Positions 12,878 through 25,109 of a stretch of 64,000 nucleotides of DNA are shown in pieces. The number at the start of each line of letters is the position of its first letter. Position 1 is the stretch's first letter. Source of the stretch: Nemertoderma westbladi (Eukaryota; Xenacoelomorpha; Nemertodermatida; Nemertodermatidae); assembly GCA_032718475.1 (NCBI GenBank), contig JAUCBJ010008467.1:1-64000 (forward strand), given 5' to 3'. The notes under the pieces were generated by a model. It did not search any database and had not been told where the DNA came from. It saw only the letters and a program-made list of their open reading frames with translations. The translations under genes and the position numbers were made by a program.

Positions 12878-14387
12878 TTAGGAACCGAGAGGTTCATTAT
12901 CAGGAACCGAGAGGTTCATTACTGTAAGAATTGTTGGCTGATTGACTGGCTGACTGGCTAATCTATAGCCAAAACTACTCTAACGATTTTGATGAAATTT
13001 TCACAGCGGCTGGATACCGCGATTCTAAGGTCCCTGGTATGTTCCGCTATTTCGTCCATGAGCCGTGGGCTCGAAAAATAGACATAAACGAAAAAACGCC
13101 ATAGGCGCAATGGTAAAATAACACCAATAACAGCTGGTGTCGTGATGAAAAATGGCTTATGTAATGGATTTCTACACAAGGCTTAGTATAAATCGATGAG
13201 GTTGCCAAGATTATTGTACTCAGTACACCCATACTGTTTGTTTAGGCCCTGTCAAAGCAAATATAAACTGGTTGGTTTAGTTTGAAATCTATTATTGCCT
13301 CAGCTGAATAACTCTTCCCAATGCATTCTAGTTGAGTATCCAAGTTTCTCCCTCTGCTAATGTAAGCTGAATGACGGTTTAGTATGCAGTAGTGTGTTGG
13401 CTACATTAATGCCAACATTATTGCAAAATGTTTTATTGTTGAATTACTCTCTGTCAGTCTCCCCTTCAGAACATTGTATAGGGAATTTACTTTAGTTTAC
13501 TCTAACTGTGCCATTCAGCTGAATGGATTTGAGCGATTGCCAAGTTACAGAGTTGGATCATTCTCTGACCATAGGCAAAGACATCAAATCTTTTTAAAAA
13601 TATACTTTTTCCATGTTTTTTTTCTGACCAAAAATTTCAAAAAATTTTTTTTGTAGCCAGTACTGCCAATCGATTCGCCATCAAAAATAACGCAAAAAAT
13701 TTTTTTTGCAAAATTTTAAATTACTGTAAATTTTTGGCGACTGGGGGGGGTCAATTTTTTTCGATCCGCTATAACTCCGGAACGCTTTGTCCAAATTCGA
13801 TGGGGTTTTTATTTTTCAACTTAATTCGACGTCCTCTTTAGGCCTATCCATTTTTCGAAACCCCAAACAGCACCGTTCAAAAATTAATTTTTTCTAGTTC
13901 TAGAATTTTACAAATTTCAAAAAAGTTGCAGTATTTTATTAATGCCTTTACGGAATTTGATAGCGTTTTCGATTTTTATATTAAACGCAATATCCTGAAT
14001 CTCACTAGCCTAGTTTCGCGTCACCAATGCCAATACTTCATACTTTTTGAGGAAAATTTTTCTAGAATAATTTTTATTTAATTACATTTATCGCGATTTC
14101 TTATTACTGGTTGCACATGAATTGATGGAGTTTTCAATTTATTAACTAAACACGATATCGCGCATCGCACCAGCGTGGTTTCGAAATTCCAAAACGAGGT
14201 CTTCACTAGTTGCATGTCGTTTTTGTTCTAGAATTGAGCAACTAATAATTGATTGAATTTATTAATAATTATTGTATGAAATATGATTGTATTTTTACAT
14301 AATGATTAGTTCTATATTTATTCTCGTTGTCTCTTTTATTTAAAATAAAAAGTCGGTTCCTTATCGGGCCGCTAGGCCCGTCACTAG
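12878..14387 (+). repeat. Array unit 8 (full length)
   Basis: 1510 bp. It has a short duplication of its start (GGAACCGAGAGGTTCATTA appears at about 12882 and again at about 12903). Confidence 0.8.
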
Positions 14388-15873
14388 TTAGGAACCGAGA
14401 GGTTCATTACTGTAAGAATTGTTGGCTGAGCTGGCTGGCTGGTTAATCTATAGCCAAAACTACTCTAACGATTTTGATGAAATTTTCACAGCGGCTGGAT
14501 ACCGCGATTCTAAGGTCCCTGGTATGTTCCGCTATTTCGTCCATGAGCCGTGGGCTCGAAAAATAGACATAAACGAAAAAACGCCATAGGCGCAATGGTA
14601 AAATAACACCAATAACAGCTGGTGTCGTGATGAAAAATGGCTTATGTAATGGATTTCTACACAAGGCTTAGTATAAATCGATGAGGTTGCCAAGATTATT
14701 GTACTTAGTACACCCATACTGTTTGTTTAGGCCCTAGGACACTCACTCTGTCAAAGCAAATATTAACTGGTTGGTTTAGTTAGAAATCTATTATCGCCTC
14801 AGCTGAATTACTCTTCCCAATGCATTCTATGAGAATATCTCACTCTGCTAATGTAAGCTGAATGACTTAAGTACACAGTGTGTTGGCTACATTAATGCCA
14901 ACATTATTGCAAAATGTTTTATTGTTGGATTACTCTCTGTCAGTCTCCCCTTCAGAACATTGTATAGGGAATTTACTTTAGTTTACTCTACTGTGCCATT
15001 CAGCTGAATGGATTTGAGCGATTGCCAAGTTACAGAGTTGGATCATTCTCTGACCATAGGCAAAGACAAATCTTTTTAAAAATATAATTTTTCCATGTTT
15101 TTTTTTCTGACCAAAAATTTCAAAAAAAATTATTCGTAGCCAGTACTGCCAATCGATTCGCCATCAAAAATAACGCAAAAAATTTTTTTTGCAAAATTTT
15201 AAATTACTGTAAATTTTTGGCGACTGGGGGGGGTCAATTTTTTTCGATCCGCTATAACTCCGGAACGCTTTGTCCAAATTCGATGGGGTTTTTATTTTTC
15301 AACTTAATTCGATGTCCTCTTTCAGCCTATCCATGTTTCGAAACCCCAAACAGCGCCGTTCAAAATTTAATTTTTTCTAGTTCTAGAATTTTACAAATTT
15401 CAAAAAAGTTGCAGTATTTTATTAACGCCTTTACGGAATTCGATAGCGTTTTCGATTTTTATATTAAACGCAATATCCTGAATCTCACTAGCCTAGTTTC
15501 GCGTCACCAACGCCAAGACTTCATACTTTTTGAGGAAAATTTTTCTAGAATAATTTTTATTTAATTACATTTATCGCGATTTCTTATTCCTGGTTGCACA
15601 TGAATTGATGGAGTTTTCAATTTATTAACTAAACACGATATCGCGCATCGCACCAGCGTGGTTTCGAAATTCCAAGACGATGTCTTCACTAGTTGCAGGT
15701 CGATTTTGTTCTAGAATTGAGCAACTAATAATAGATTGCATTTATTAATAATTATTGTATGAAATATGATTGTATTTTTACATAATTATTAGTTCTATAC
15801 TAATTCTCGTTGTCTCTTTTAATTAATAAAATAAAAAGTCGGTTCCTTATCGGGCCGCTAGGCCCGTCACTAG
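14388..15873 (+). repeat. Array unit 9 (full length)
   Basis: 1486 bp. Normal 3' hairpin and CTAG (15870-15873). Confidence 0.8.
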
Positions 15874-17364
15874 TTACTGTAAGAATTGTTGGCTGATTGA
15901 TTGACTGGCTGACTGGCTGACTGGCTGGTTAATCTATAGCCAAAACTACTCTAACGATTTTGATGAAATTTTCACAGCGGCTGGATACCGCGATTCTAAG
16001 GTCCCTGGTATGTTCCGCTATTTCGTCCATGAGCCGTGGGCTCGAAAAATAGACATAAACGAAAAAACGCCATAGGCGCAATGGTAAAATAACACCAATA
16101 ACAGCTGGTGTCGTGATGAAAAATGGCTTATGTAATGGATTTCTACACAAGGCTTAGTATAAATCGATGAGGTTGCCAAGATTATTGTACTTAGTACACC
16201 CATACTGTTTGTTTAGGCCCTAGGACACTCTGTCAAAGCAAATATTAACAGGTTGGTTTAGTTTGAAATCTATTATTGCCTCAGCTGAATTAGTCTTCCC
16301 AATGCGCACTCTATGGGAATATCTCCCTCTGCTAATGTAAGCTGAATGACTTAAGTACACAGTGAGTTGGCTACATTAATGTCAACATTATTGCAAAATG
16401 TTTTATTGTTGGACTCTCTGTCAGTCTCCCCTTCAGAACATTGTATAGGGAATATACTTTAGTTTACTCTACTGTGCCATTCAGCTGAATGGATTTGAGC
16501 GATTGCCAAGTTACAGAGTTGGATCATTCTCTGACCATAGATAGGCAAAGACATCAAATCTTTTTAAAAAGATACTTTTTCCATGTTTTTTTTTCTGACC
16601 AAAAATTTCAAAAAAATTTTTTCATAGCCAGTACTGCCAATCGATTCGCCATCAATAATAACGCAAAAAATTTTTTTTGCAAAATTTTAAATTACTGTAA
16701 ATTTTTGGCGACTGGGGGGGGGGGGGGGGGGTCAATTTTTTTCGATCCGCTATAACTCCGGAACGCTTTGTCCAAATTCGATGGGGTTTTTATTTTTCAA
16801 CTTAATTCGACGTCCTCTTTCAGCCTATCCATTTTTCGAAACCCCAAACAGCACCGTTCAAAAATTAATTTTTTCTAGTTCTAGAATTTTACAAATTTCA
16901 AAAAAGTTTCAGTATTTTATTAACGCCTTTACGGAATTCGATAGCGTTTTCGATTTTTATATTAAACGCAATATCCTGAATCTCACTAGCCTAGTTTCGC
17001 GTCACCAATGCCAAGACATCATACTTTTTGAGGAAAATTTTTCAAGAATAATTTTTATTTAATTACATTTATAGCGATTTCTTATTACTGATTGCACATG
17101 AATTGATGGAGTTTTCAATTTATTAACTAAACACGATATCGCACCAGCGTGGTTTCGAAATTCTAAAACGAGGTCTTCACTATTTGCAGGTCGATTTTGT
17201 TCTAGAATTGAGCAACTAATAATACATCGAATTTATTAATAATTATTGTATGAAATATGATTGTATTTTTAGATAATTATTAGTTCTATACTAATTCTCG
17301 TTGTCTCTTTTATTTAATAAAATAAAAAGTCGGTTCCTTATCGGGCCGCTAGGCCCGTCACTAG
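15874..17364 (+). repeat. Array unit 10 (last unit)
   Basis: 1491 bp. Like unit 4 it starts TTACTGTAAG, without the 18-bp start segment. It holds the longest G-run of the array (19, about 16717-16735). Its CTAG at 17361-17364 is the last base of the array, and LTR sequence of element A begins at the next base. Confidence 0.8.
17331..17364 (+). other. Helentron-like 3' terminus: subterminal repeat, hairpin, CACTAG
   Basis: CGGTTCC (17331-17337) is the reverse complement of the GGAACCG that begins most units. It is followed by a perfect 6-bp stem with loop GCTA (17342-17347 with 17352-17357), then TCA and CTAG. Helitron 3' ends carry a hairpin a few bases before CTRR and CTAG satisfies that rule. 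Helentrons also carry an inverted repeat upstream of the hairpin, as seen here. Confidence 0.55.
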
Positions 17365-18715
17365 TTACATTGTTAACTCTTTCGCTTACCTTAACCTATC
17401 TTTTAGTTTAATTTGCCTTTTGTTATTCTGTAAAGTTTAGTTAATTTGATAAGTCTTACGTTAAATATACCCCAAACTCTAACATGTAGTTTTAACATAT
17501 CTATCTTGAGACAGCCAAATGCTTCGGGGAATGGCTGCCTAAACCGTTTGGCTTCAGCAACGCAAGGGGAAGGGATGTCCACAACGCATTAAGGAGCCCA
17601 CATTATCTTAGCCCACCCATTTGAGAGTATGCCTTGCTGCCTGAAAGCGCCCACATCTGAGGAAGGTAAGACTTTGTTCGATGCCCTTGCCCTCCGTAAG
17701 ACCTTTAGATCAGGGTAAAGCATGACGTCATCCTGGGATGCCATAAAATTTAGGATTAAATATGGTGCGAGCAGCTGAACAGGTGCGAGCTGTTGCTGTT
17801 CATCAGTACGTGCAAGAACACTTAGGTGCGAATAGCACGCTCTATAATTTGGTGATTTGCAGTACTGACAGTACAGTACCAGCTCTGTATGCTTTATAGA
17901 TTGACTGACCAGTCTGATTCCAAAGTATTTGATCAGGCAAGAGGCAGCTTTCTGCTACCTGCACACGTTTGGCTAAGGGAGGTTTACTAAGATCCTACCC
18001 CGTCCTTGCCACGTACTGATAGGTATTTACTGCAGTCCACCACAGTAACAAAGTTCTAGAATCAAATTTATATACCAGATCTATAGGTATGGTAGTAAAT
18101 TAACACCTATTTCATTATCTTACAATCAGAATCTGGTATCAGTGCCGATCACGGGCGTAGTTACTAACACCGTAGTTGCCCGGTTGAGTTGTGAATGAAG
18201 GAGGAGAGCCCTTTTGACGTCAGTTTGTAAGTATTGCACCTGCAGCATGCGACTAGCTTATACAAGTAGCTAGGACCCGGTATTGTTATTTTGATAAAAT
18301 CACCAAAACCTAGTATAACGGCGATACACCAAAATTGTTTTATTTGTAACACACACACACACATACGTCTTGAGATCTAAGATACTGATTTACAATAGGC
18401 TATTATTATTTGAGGAGATATTTGGTATTTGTTTTACTCAGGCATAGAGGCACCCTTTTGACTGCTATTTCCCTGTTGGCAGTATTGTTTTAAGCTAGTG
18501 TCGTTGACCCGCTAGCTCGTATATACCCATATAAATCACACCACAACAAGTTTACGGTATTTTAGGTCCATTAGCGATAGTTAGACTTAGTATCTGTTTA
18601 TTTTGACATCCTGGACTGGGATTTCTTTTCAGATACTGTACGAGCCCGTATACACTGCTGGATTCTACAGTAAGGTACTTCGTTACTAGGATCCGGTATA
18701 CTACTGGACTTATCA
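17365..18715 (+). repeat. 5' LTR of element A (lacks U3)
   Basis: Matches the 3' LTR from 32286 onward, so everything upstream of that point (U3 and TATA box) is absent and the array abuts it directly. It retains a ~635-bp block (17609-18243) missing from the 3' LTR but present in the solo LTR. It lacks a ~165-bp block (GATTCGCTACGCGGGG...) that both other copies have. It contains a CA repeat at about 18349-18361 and ends TATCA at 18715. Confidence 0.8.
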
Positions 18716-18740
18716 GTAGGATATATATATATTAATATAT

Positions 18741-20190
18741 ATGTTATTCGCTATTGTAGCACCAGTAGGAGATACTCTTATTAAATATATAGTAAGAGTA
18801 ATATATAGTAAGTATATAGTCCGATCTAAGAACCGGAAGTTGTACCGAGAGGGACAACGGAAGTTCTTACTACGGGAGGCACGTGAGCCTACCAAATTCC
18901 TCCTCTGGATAGATCGTTCGATAGTGTATGGAGCGATGTTGGCGACATTAGTAGGACAGCGTCTGTAATTACTCAGAAACAACAGGAGGTCACACGCCAA
19001 CAACAAGTCGACGAGGAAGAAGAATAACGCCAGATGGCACAGATTTCTATCGAGGGAGATAGACAACGTAGGGAAGACATAGCGAAAATGGCGCAACTCC
19101 AGGCCCAAGCCGAAGTTGGAGCATCAGAAATGTAGAGACTGGAAGAAGACATAGCGCAAGAAGTTGCTGCAACAGCAGCGGCGGAGGAGTTAGCCCGACG
19201 GACAACAGCGGAGAAGTTAGTGCGGCAAGCTACGGCAAATACAGCTGAGTTAGCACGGAAGAAAGCGGCATCTGTCGCTCGTGCCGAGTTGGAGGCGCGA
19301 CAAATAAGAGCTCGTTTAGGTATTCATGAAGCGGAGTTAGCGTCGCAACAGCTGTAGGCCAACCGACGCGAAAGAGAGATGCAGCTCCTGTTCGAACTAA
19401 ATCGTAGATCACGTGAGTTAGCGAACGCACAAGAGGACCTCGAGGTCGACGCGAGAGATAGATCTATAAGGTCTCGAACTGGACATGACTTGTCTGCATT
19501 GGATCGTATGGGGACTAGATATCATGGAATTCAGAAGCGAATTGAGGCAGAAAGTGTGGGAGCGATATATAGAGGAGAGGAGTTTGTTGAGGATTACTGT
19601 CAACGTTTTCCCCAAGTTATTCCTATGCTCAATCCCACGACTCCAGTAAAACCGATCATAGTTGTAAAGCCGAATGAGATATCGCCTGTGCAATCAATGC
19701 AAGAAAATAGGTTTGTTATATTGGAATCAATTCCGCAGCCAAGAGCGACTTCATCGCCGATTTTAGCAGGTAAGGTAAGTAGTCCACCTACTGTAAGCCA
19801 TAGTTTACTTGTAGAGAGGGACAAACCTGTATTCATGACAGTCAAACAGGTGAGTAAACCGTTACCAGTTAAACCTGTGATGTGCTGCATAACCCAGTCA
19901 TTTACAGACCAACTGCGACCAACAGCTATAACATGGTACGTGTTATACTACAACTGTATGCACAATTAAATAAGGACATTTAACCAACGATCGGCTTTCC
20001 TACTAATAATACTACATATAGAATGGACAACGCATGAAGACGCCTAGCTAAATTATTTTCAGTTTCGTACGGACAAGATCAGTCAGTTTCTCAAATACTA
20101 CGACGAGTTTATAGCGGATTGTAACAGACTGACAAAAAAAACAGAACTCTATACTAAAGGGATACAAATAAGCAAACAAACTAAGAGCCA
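18741..20190 (+). pseudogene. Element A gag-like region, decayed
   Basis: Several plus-strand frames are broken by stops. About 19030-19375 encodes a highly charged Ala/Glu/Arg stretch (repeats of the AELAR and ELARR type) predicted to form a coiled coil. The longest open piece, 19379-19969 (196 codons), continues this helix and then becomes proline- and valine-rich. About 20060-20190 reads FRTDKISQFLKYYDEF-like helical sequence before the frame ends at the gypsy insertion. Position between 5' LTR and pol, and a coiled-coil N-terminus like that of element E Gag, support a Gag assignment. No capsid homology or zinc knuckle is visible in this part, so the call is positional. Confidence 0.5.
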
Positions 20191-20258
20191 ATAGTAATGG
20201 CCGCTGTAACGCATGGGATACCATAAATACGTAGGAAAACTTTAGTATTGTAGTGTAA

Positions 20259-22586
20259 TCATGGTGGAGGAAACCCATAGTAGTCTGGTGGGCGCGTATG
20301 ACGCTGAGGATGCCGGGTGTGTGGAGGAACGTTGTCCACATCGTCGAACCCGAGGAACACCTCGTCTAGGGACGGAGAGGGTGATGGGGAGCGCGCTGGT
20401 GCCGGAGAGGGTGTAGTTGGAAGCACAGAAGGTACCGGAGGAGAGGCCTGGTAATGTCGCTCACCCAGCGGTTCGGTGTCGGCTGGTCGCGAGGAAGGTA
20501 GACCCGCCGACCCCTCGTCATCGTCGTTGGACGAGGGTTCGTTGACCGCAGCTACCAAGGTATCGCGGTAGGGTACGCGATAACATTCGGACCGCGGAAC
20601 CCGATAGGCCTGCGAACGCAGTTGGCGACCGACGAACTTCCGGACACTTACCCAGGATTGGTCCGTTGTCGCTACAATGTACCGGGGTCGGCCCTGTAGT
20701 TGCGGCGAATCGACGTGGAGGTAGACGATATCTCCTACTTCTAACGGAGTATCTCTAGCGGAGCTACTGGGATGCGGATTTTTGGACTGTGCACTATGGG
20801 GATGATTGGCCAAACGACGGCGATGTTGCTGGTCGATAAGCTCAGAATCGATGAGGGGGAGTTGAGCGCCAGTAAACTGATCACGTTGGAGCAGAATTTC
20901 TCGGGCGGATACGCCGCTCGACCGGATACGCGCATTTAACCGGGCGACGGCGAGGGCGAGAGACACAACGGAGTAGGGTACCCCGGAGGGATGGAGTTTA
21001 AGGAGCTCGTCTTCTAATTCGCGGACGGCGTGTTCCGCGACCAGATTTTTGTCTTTATTTTTGGCGCGACCCAACTCAATACGGATATGGTGGGTGGATA
21101 AAACCTTGTCGCCGACTAACGCACGGAATCCGGGTGCGGGATCGGTACGGATGACTGCGTGGGGGCCGCTAAGGGGGCACACACCGACGCACAACGTGAG
21201 GAGGCCATCCCGCAACGTTGTGTGTTGTTCAACTGAGAGGAACATGGCAGCAGAGTACGACGAGGCGGTTTCGCGGAGGATGAGTATGAACTGTCGATGG
21301 CGACGGATGACATCGGCAGCGAATGCGATTCCGATGGCGGCCGGAGGGTCACCGGACGACTGCTCGATGGATCGCCGTGGGGCGGAATGCAGCGCGGCGC
21401 ATTGGGCACACTGCGAGTGGATGGATGTGATGGCTTCTTCCATGTCGAGGGCGTAGAAGTACCGCAGAAATGTAACGCGCAGCTGGGTACGCGACGGGTG
21501 CTGCAACTCGAGGTGCAGTGATGTAAGGAGACCAGAGAGCGCATGGCGAGGGACAACGATCATTTCCCGTGGGGTCGAGAACGCGGTGTGTCGAGGAACA
21601 ACGAGGAGTCCGTCCATGGCGATGGACGCGCAGCCGATGTACTGCTTAACGTCGCGGATGGTCGTCTCCTTCTTGGAGGGATGCGTGCCCTGTGCGAGGT
21701 GCGCCTTGGTGCGACGGATAGATACGCATTCCGGCTGGGTGACGAGCCAGGTACTATGGGTGGCGTACAAGGGACGCGCTAGAGGGGGGGGGGGGTCTTT
21801 GGTGAGACCCGCCGCACGGATGATGGGTTCGTCGGCAAGCTGATTAACGAAGTCACAGACCTGGCACTGTGGATTAACACACTCGGGAATACTGCGACTT
21901 TGGAAGTCGGCTGGTAGGTTGCGCGAACCCTGGATATGGACCACGAGGAGGGAGAACTGGCTCACCGTGGCGAGGAAGGTAGTGAGTCTTGGGCTGTTGG
22001 AGTAAGCCCCACGAGTAAGTTTAGCGAATGCCTGGACGCAGGGTTTACTATCGGTGACAACGGACGTGCGGGTAGTAGCGTGAGTGATATAGGGGGCGAA
22101 GTGATGAACAGCTGCGGCGATAGCGAGTGCTTCCAATTCACAAGGAAGCCACGTACATTGATGGGTTCGCAACTTCGTGGAGTAGAACCCGGCGACGAGG
22201 AGTTTCGACTCGCGGCGGATATATAAGACAGCGCCGAGTCCATCGACGCTGGAGGCGGCATCGGTGATGATGAACAGCTCGTCGGAGGGCCATGGGAGAA
22301 CCACAGTATGGCATGTTTTCAGGGCGGCCTGAGCATGCCGGAATGCACAAGTCGAAGGATCCATCCACTGAACGATATCGGCGGAAGCGCCGACTGCGAG
22401 TTCGTCGAGGTCGGAGAGAAGTGCTGCGCAATGGGGGAGAACGCGCGCGAGGACTTTATACAATCCCAGGAAGGAACGGAGGGACCGGACAGTGTCAGGT
22501 TTATCGCAGGTTGCGAGGGCTGAGACGACGCGGTCAGGGAGCCAGCAGTCCATTGCCAGCCAAGAATGGTTGCGGAATGCGGGCAA
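20259..22586 (-). CDS. Element B pol: RT thumb, RNase H, integrase (775 codons)
   Basis: The longest frame of element B. After a short read-in, the thumb/connection segment ([14 protein letters not shown]) leads to an RNase H with its acidic residues in [22 protein letters not shown] and [10 protein letters not shown]. The integrase follows: a zinc-binding HHCC region (HLELQH then CAQC), a D,D-35-E core seen as [15 protein letters not shown] and [10 protein letters not shown], and a basic C-terminal domain with [11 protein letters not shown]. The Ser/Pro-rich tail ends at 20259. All catalytic residues I look for are present. A 12-G tract at 21784-21795 encodes PPPP and is a slippage-prone site, yet the frame is open across it. 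The first residues belong to a wrong frame, since a frameshift near 22530 joins it to the RT piece upstream. Confidence 0.85.
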   Translation of the reverse strand: MPAFRNHSWLAMDCWLPDRVVSALATCDKPDTVRSLRSFLGLYKVLARVLPHCAALLSDLDELAVGASADIVQWMDPSTCAFRHAQAALKTCHTVVLPWPSDELFIITDAASSVDGLGAVLYIRRESKLLVAGFYSTKLRTHQCTWLPCELEALAIAAAVHHFAPYITHATTRTSVVTDSKPCVQAFAKLTRGAYSNSPRLTTFLATVSQFSLLVVHIQGSRNLPADFQSRSIPECVNPQCQVCDFVNQLADEPIIRAAGLTKDPPPPLARPLYATHSTWLVTQPECVSIRRTKAHLAQGTHPSKKETTIRDVKQYIGCASIAMDGLLVVPRHTAFSTPREMIVVPRHALSGLLTSLHLELQHPSRTQLRVTFLRYFYALDMEEAITSIHSQCAQCAALHSAPRRSIEQSSGDPPAAIGIAFAADVIRRHRQFILILRETASSYSAAMFLSVEQHTTLRDGLLTLCVGVCPLSGPHAVIRTDPAPGFRALVGDKVLSTHHIRIELGRAKNKDKNLVAEHAVRELEDELLKLHPSGVPYSVVSLALAVARLNARIRSSGVSAREILLQRDQFTGAQLPLIDSELIDQQHRRRLANHPHSAQSKNPHPSSSARDTPLEVGDIVYLHVDSPQLQGRPRYIVATTDQSWVSVRKFVGRQLRSQAYRVPRSECYRVPYRDTLVAAVNEPSSNDDDEGSAGLPSSRPADTEPLGERHYQASPPVPSVLPTTPSPAPARSPSPSPSLDEVFLGFDDVDNVPPHTRHPQRHTRPPDYYGFPPP

Positions 22587-23065
22587 ATGACGGTCTTCTT
22601 GGGGGATAAACGTAAAGAAGAGCGTGCGAGGGCTGTGAGTAGCGCGTTAAAATTGGCAGCTAATTCGTCTATCGTGTTGCCGCCACAATACAAATCGTCT
22701 GCGAGTTTACTGACGGCGCCCTGCTTGATGAGTTCCCCAATGACACGGCACATCAGTTCTTCCAAGGCGGTCTCGGATCCGGGCATACCCATGGCGCAGC
22801 AGGTATAGACTCGCACGCCGCGGAACGGTGTAACAAAACCGCAGAACTTCATGGAGTTGCGACTAATGGGGATCTGGTAGAACGCACTTGTTAAATCAGT
22901 TTTGATGAGGAACTTATAGGAGCCGATTTCGCGCAGGGTAGACTCGACACTAGGGAGGAGTGATGGCTGGGGTTTAGCATACCGGGCGATCTCGTTAAAG
23001 GCTGTAACAAGACGAGTTCCTCCGTAAGGTTTGGCGACGAGGAAGGAGGGACTAAGGTACTCCAC
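22319..23065 (-). pseudogene. Element B reverse transcriptase fingers and palm
   Basis: Encodes [18 protein letters not shown] (fingers), [16 protein letters not shown] (motif A, catalytic Asp), [10 protein letters not shown] (motif B) and [10 protein letters not shown] (motif C, with the Asp-Asp pair intact in a LADD rather than YIDD setting). It continues into the thumb (TILGWQW) and then drifts into nonsense after about 22530, where pol carries on in another frame. It overlaps the preceding piece because a frameshift near 23070 separates them. Confidence 0.85.
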
Positions 23066-23910
23066 ATGTACCCCAGCGTGTTGGGTGTAGCGAAGACACC
23101 GCGTTGTTCGAGTTCGTCGAACCGGTCCTGCAACTCGACGAGGCAGTTGCGGCCGTATTGGGGTACACGTTCTTTCTGTTGAGGGGGTAGAGTTGGTCCC
23201 ATTTTGACAACGGCTTCGTAGGGGCCCGCGGCGCCGTTGTATCCAGGGTACTCGGCTTCGAATACCGTGGAGTGCGCGGCGAGGACGTCGGAAAACTGGC
23301 AGCGTTCAGCGCTGGTGAGGATGTTGTCGGGGTCTAAGCGTACGCCGTCGACAGAACGGGGGTTGGGGCGATGGGTAGAGCGCGGTGCAGGCAGTGGGAC
23401 TGTGTCAACGGCAGTGGTCGGTATTGCCGCCGGTTGGATGGGTGTTGCCAAGCAAACGTGAGAGTTCCGTTTGATCCTGACGGGGATCTGTGTGACATTG
23501 CGGATGGCGAAGGAACCGTCGCACACGTTGGCAAGGAACGGTTGGAACCAGGGCTCATATGGAGACGTAGATGGATGGTGGGGTGCCAGTAAGAGGGGCA
23601 CGGTACTCGCTACCGGTAGAGTGAGATTCACGTCTGGCCAGACTACGACGGACCGGGTAGATGCACGTACCAGTGTGGACTCAGGTCTTCGCGGGCGCGT
23701 GGAGGTTGAGTGCTGGCCTCCGAAGGGTATTGTGGTGCCGTCCGGTAGGGTAATCGTCATATGGGTGGGACGTAGCGTTATATCATTGCGGTATAGGAAC
23801 GGCATTCCACAAATGATGGGACATCCGAGCTCCGGGATGACGAGACCGTTAAACTCGAAGGGGATCGAGCCACGGTGGACGACAAAACGCGTTTCGCCGG
23901 TAACCTTCAT
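22891..23910 (-). pseudogene. Element B protease C-terminal half and RT N-terminal region
   Basis: The N-terminus (VIPELGCPIICGMPFL) is the second half of a retropepsin fold, including the hydrophobic segment around the ICG that closes the domain. A proline-rich linker follows, then the RT lead-in ([26 protein letters not shown]). It loses homology after about 23075, where the frame shifts. The 4-base overlap with the upstream piece is a coincidence of frames, since true continuity needs a shift near 23985. Confidence 0.75.
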
Positions 23911-24851
23911 CTTAGACTGTCCATCGGCCTGTTCGGGAACCTGGCAACTACTCGGGGATATATGGACGCCCAGCTGGCGGTGAACGCCTCCCGGATGAGA
24001 TCGGATTCTGCGCCACTGTCGAGTAGCAATCGAAGTGGACGGGACTGATAATCGGCTTCCAAGACAGGGGAACGCATCACAGCGACTCGGCGGGCCGCTG
24101 GTGGTTGGTTGTAACTCATTGGGGAATCATCGGGGGGCTCAAACTCGTCATTGGAACTGGCGGAATCGGCGATATCGATGGCGTGAGTCCGGACGAGGAA
24201 CTGTTTATCCTGATCGGGGAGGAATGGGCAGGTACTGAGGAAGTGGTCGAAGTCCTTGCGTTGCGCCTGCTTGCACAGGGGGCAAATCCGGGCAGGTCGT
24301 GTGCGGTTCTGTAAACTACGGCGGTCGAGCTGGCGCATGCGGTTCGGGTGGCGCGGGGCAACCTCCGTCGTCTGGGAGCGGAACATGCGCACGTCGGCTG
24401 ACACGCGGAGCTCCTCCAAGAGGGACGGCATCGCCTGGCTGATCTCGGCCTTGACGGAAGCCAAGGTGCGGGAACGAAGTTCGCAGCCATATCGTTGCTT
24501 AACCAACGCCAGTAAGTCCTCGTGGATGAGACATAACCAAGTAAACACAAGGAAGTTCTCCACTGTGGGGGAGATCTCATCGGCGGCGGTGGGGAGCTCG
24601 CAGTGGTGGGTAATGCCCCTGAGGGGTGAGAGGAGGTTGTCATCAAAAAACGCTGCGAGATGTTGGAAAAGGTCTTCATGGCGTTCCTCGTGTTCGAGGT
24701 GGATGGTGGAGAAATCTAGGAAGTGGGAGCCTGTCCGTTGAAAACCGTAATGTAATCGGAGGGCCTGCCAGACGTATGAGAGAGATGTTGATTTTAGTAC
24801 GATGGTGTTATGCGCGATAACCTGCGCGTAGTTGGCGATTTGGCCCAGCAT
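23907..24851 (-). pseudogene. Element B Gag C-terminal part and protease active site
   Basis: Helix-rich capsid-like sequence comes first (IVLKSTSLSYVWQALRLHYG, a segment typical of gypsy Gag). A single Cys/His motif CPLCKQAQRKDFDHFLSTC follows, and then LLLDSGAESDLI with the retropepsin DSG triad. A single-base frameshift at about 23985 moves the rest of the protease into the next frame. Confidence 0.8.
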
Positions 24852-24854
24852 GAC

Positions 24855-25109
24855 CTAAAGGGAGACGAGTTGTTGCTGCGCAGTACGTCGTTGGGCGTCC
24901 GGAACACCGGCGGCGTGGTCGACGAGACCCCGGGTCGGACTCGCAGGAGAAGCCTTCTCCCATACTGCGCCAGCGGCGGTAAACCGCGCGAACTCTGGGT
25001 TGAGGGACAGACTATAAATCAACGTCTGGCGCCAGGACTCGAATGACGTGATGGATTCCTGAGTAGTGAGTTTAACTAAACGTGGAGCCTTTAGGTGTTG
25101 ATTCGCCAT
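24855..25109 (-). pseudogene. Element B Gag N-terminus, ended by in-frame TAG
   Basis: Starts MANQHLKAPRLVKL and shares its reading frame with the next piece downstream. Only TAG GTC separates them, so this is one gag frame with one amber codon rather than two genes. It contains SFESWRQTLIYSL, a capsid N-terminal segment common in gypsy Gag. Confidence 0.7.

Larger units (their letters stand above)
1..17364 (+). repeat. Tandem array of ~1.49-kb Helentron/DINE-like non-autonomous units
   Basis: About eleven head-to-tail units. Their 3' ends (CTAG) lie at 764, 2849, 4115, 5602, 7187, 9710, 11376, 12877, 14387, 15873 and 17364. Undamaged units are 1.49-1.51 kb, and copies look more than 95% alike by eye. 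Each runs: TTAGGAACCG start, a CTGG/CTGA tetranucleotide microsatellite, a conserved block, AT-rich sequence with a G-run of 7-19, then a subterminal CGGTTCC, a hairpin CGGGCC-GCTA-GGCCCG and CACTAG. A 5' inverted repeat matching a subterminal 3' repeat upstream of a 3' hairpin, plus an internal tetranucleotide microsatellite, is the plan described for Helitron2/Helentron relatives (DINE-1, HINE). That family name is inference, since no Rep/helicase gene is present. Short open frames in both strands recur only because the units are near-identical. Plain satellite DNA is the alternative. Confidence 0.85.

Noticed and set aside
21049-24741. Many plus-strand frames over element B
   Set aside because: They are antisense shadows of the GC-rich gypsy pol and gag frames, with no motifs of their own.
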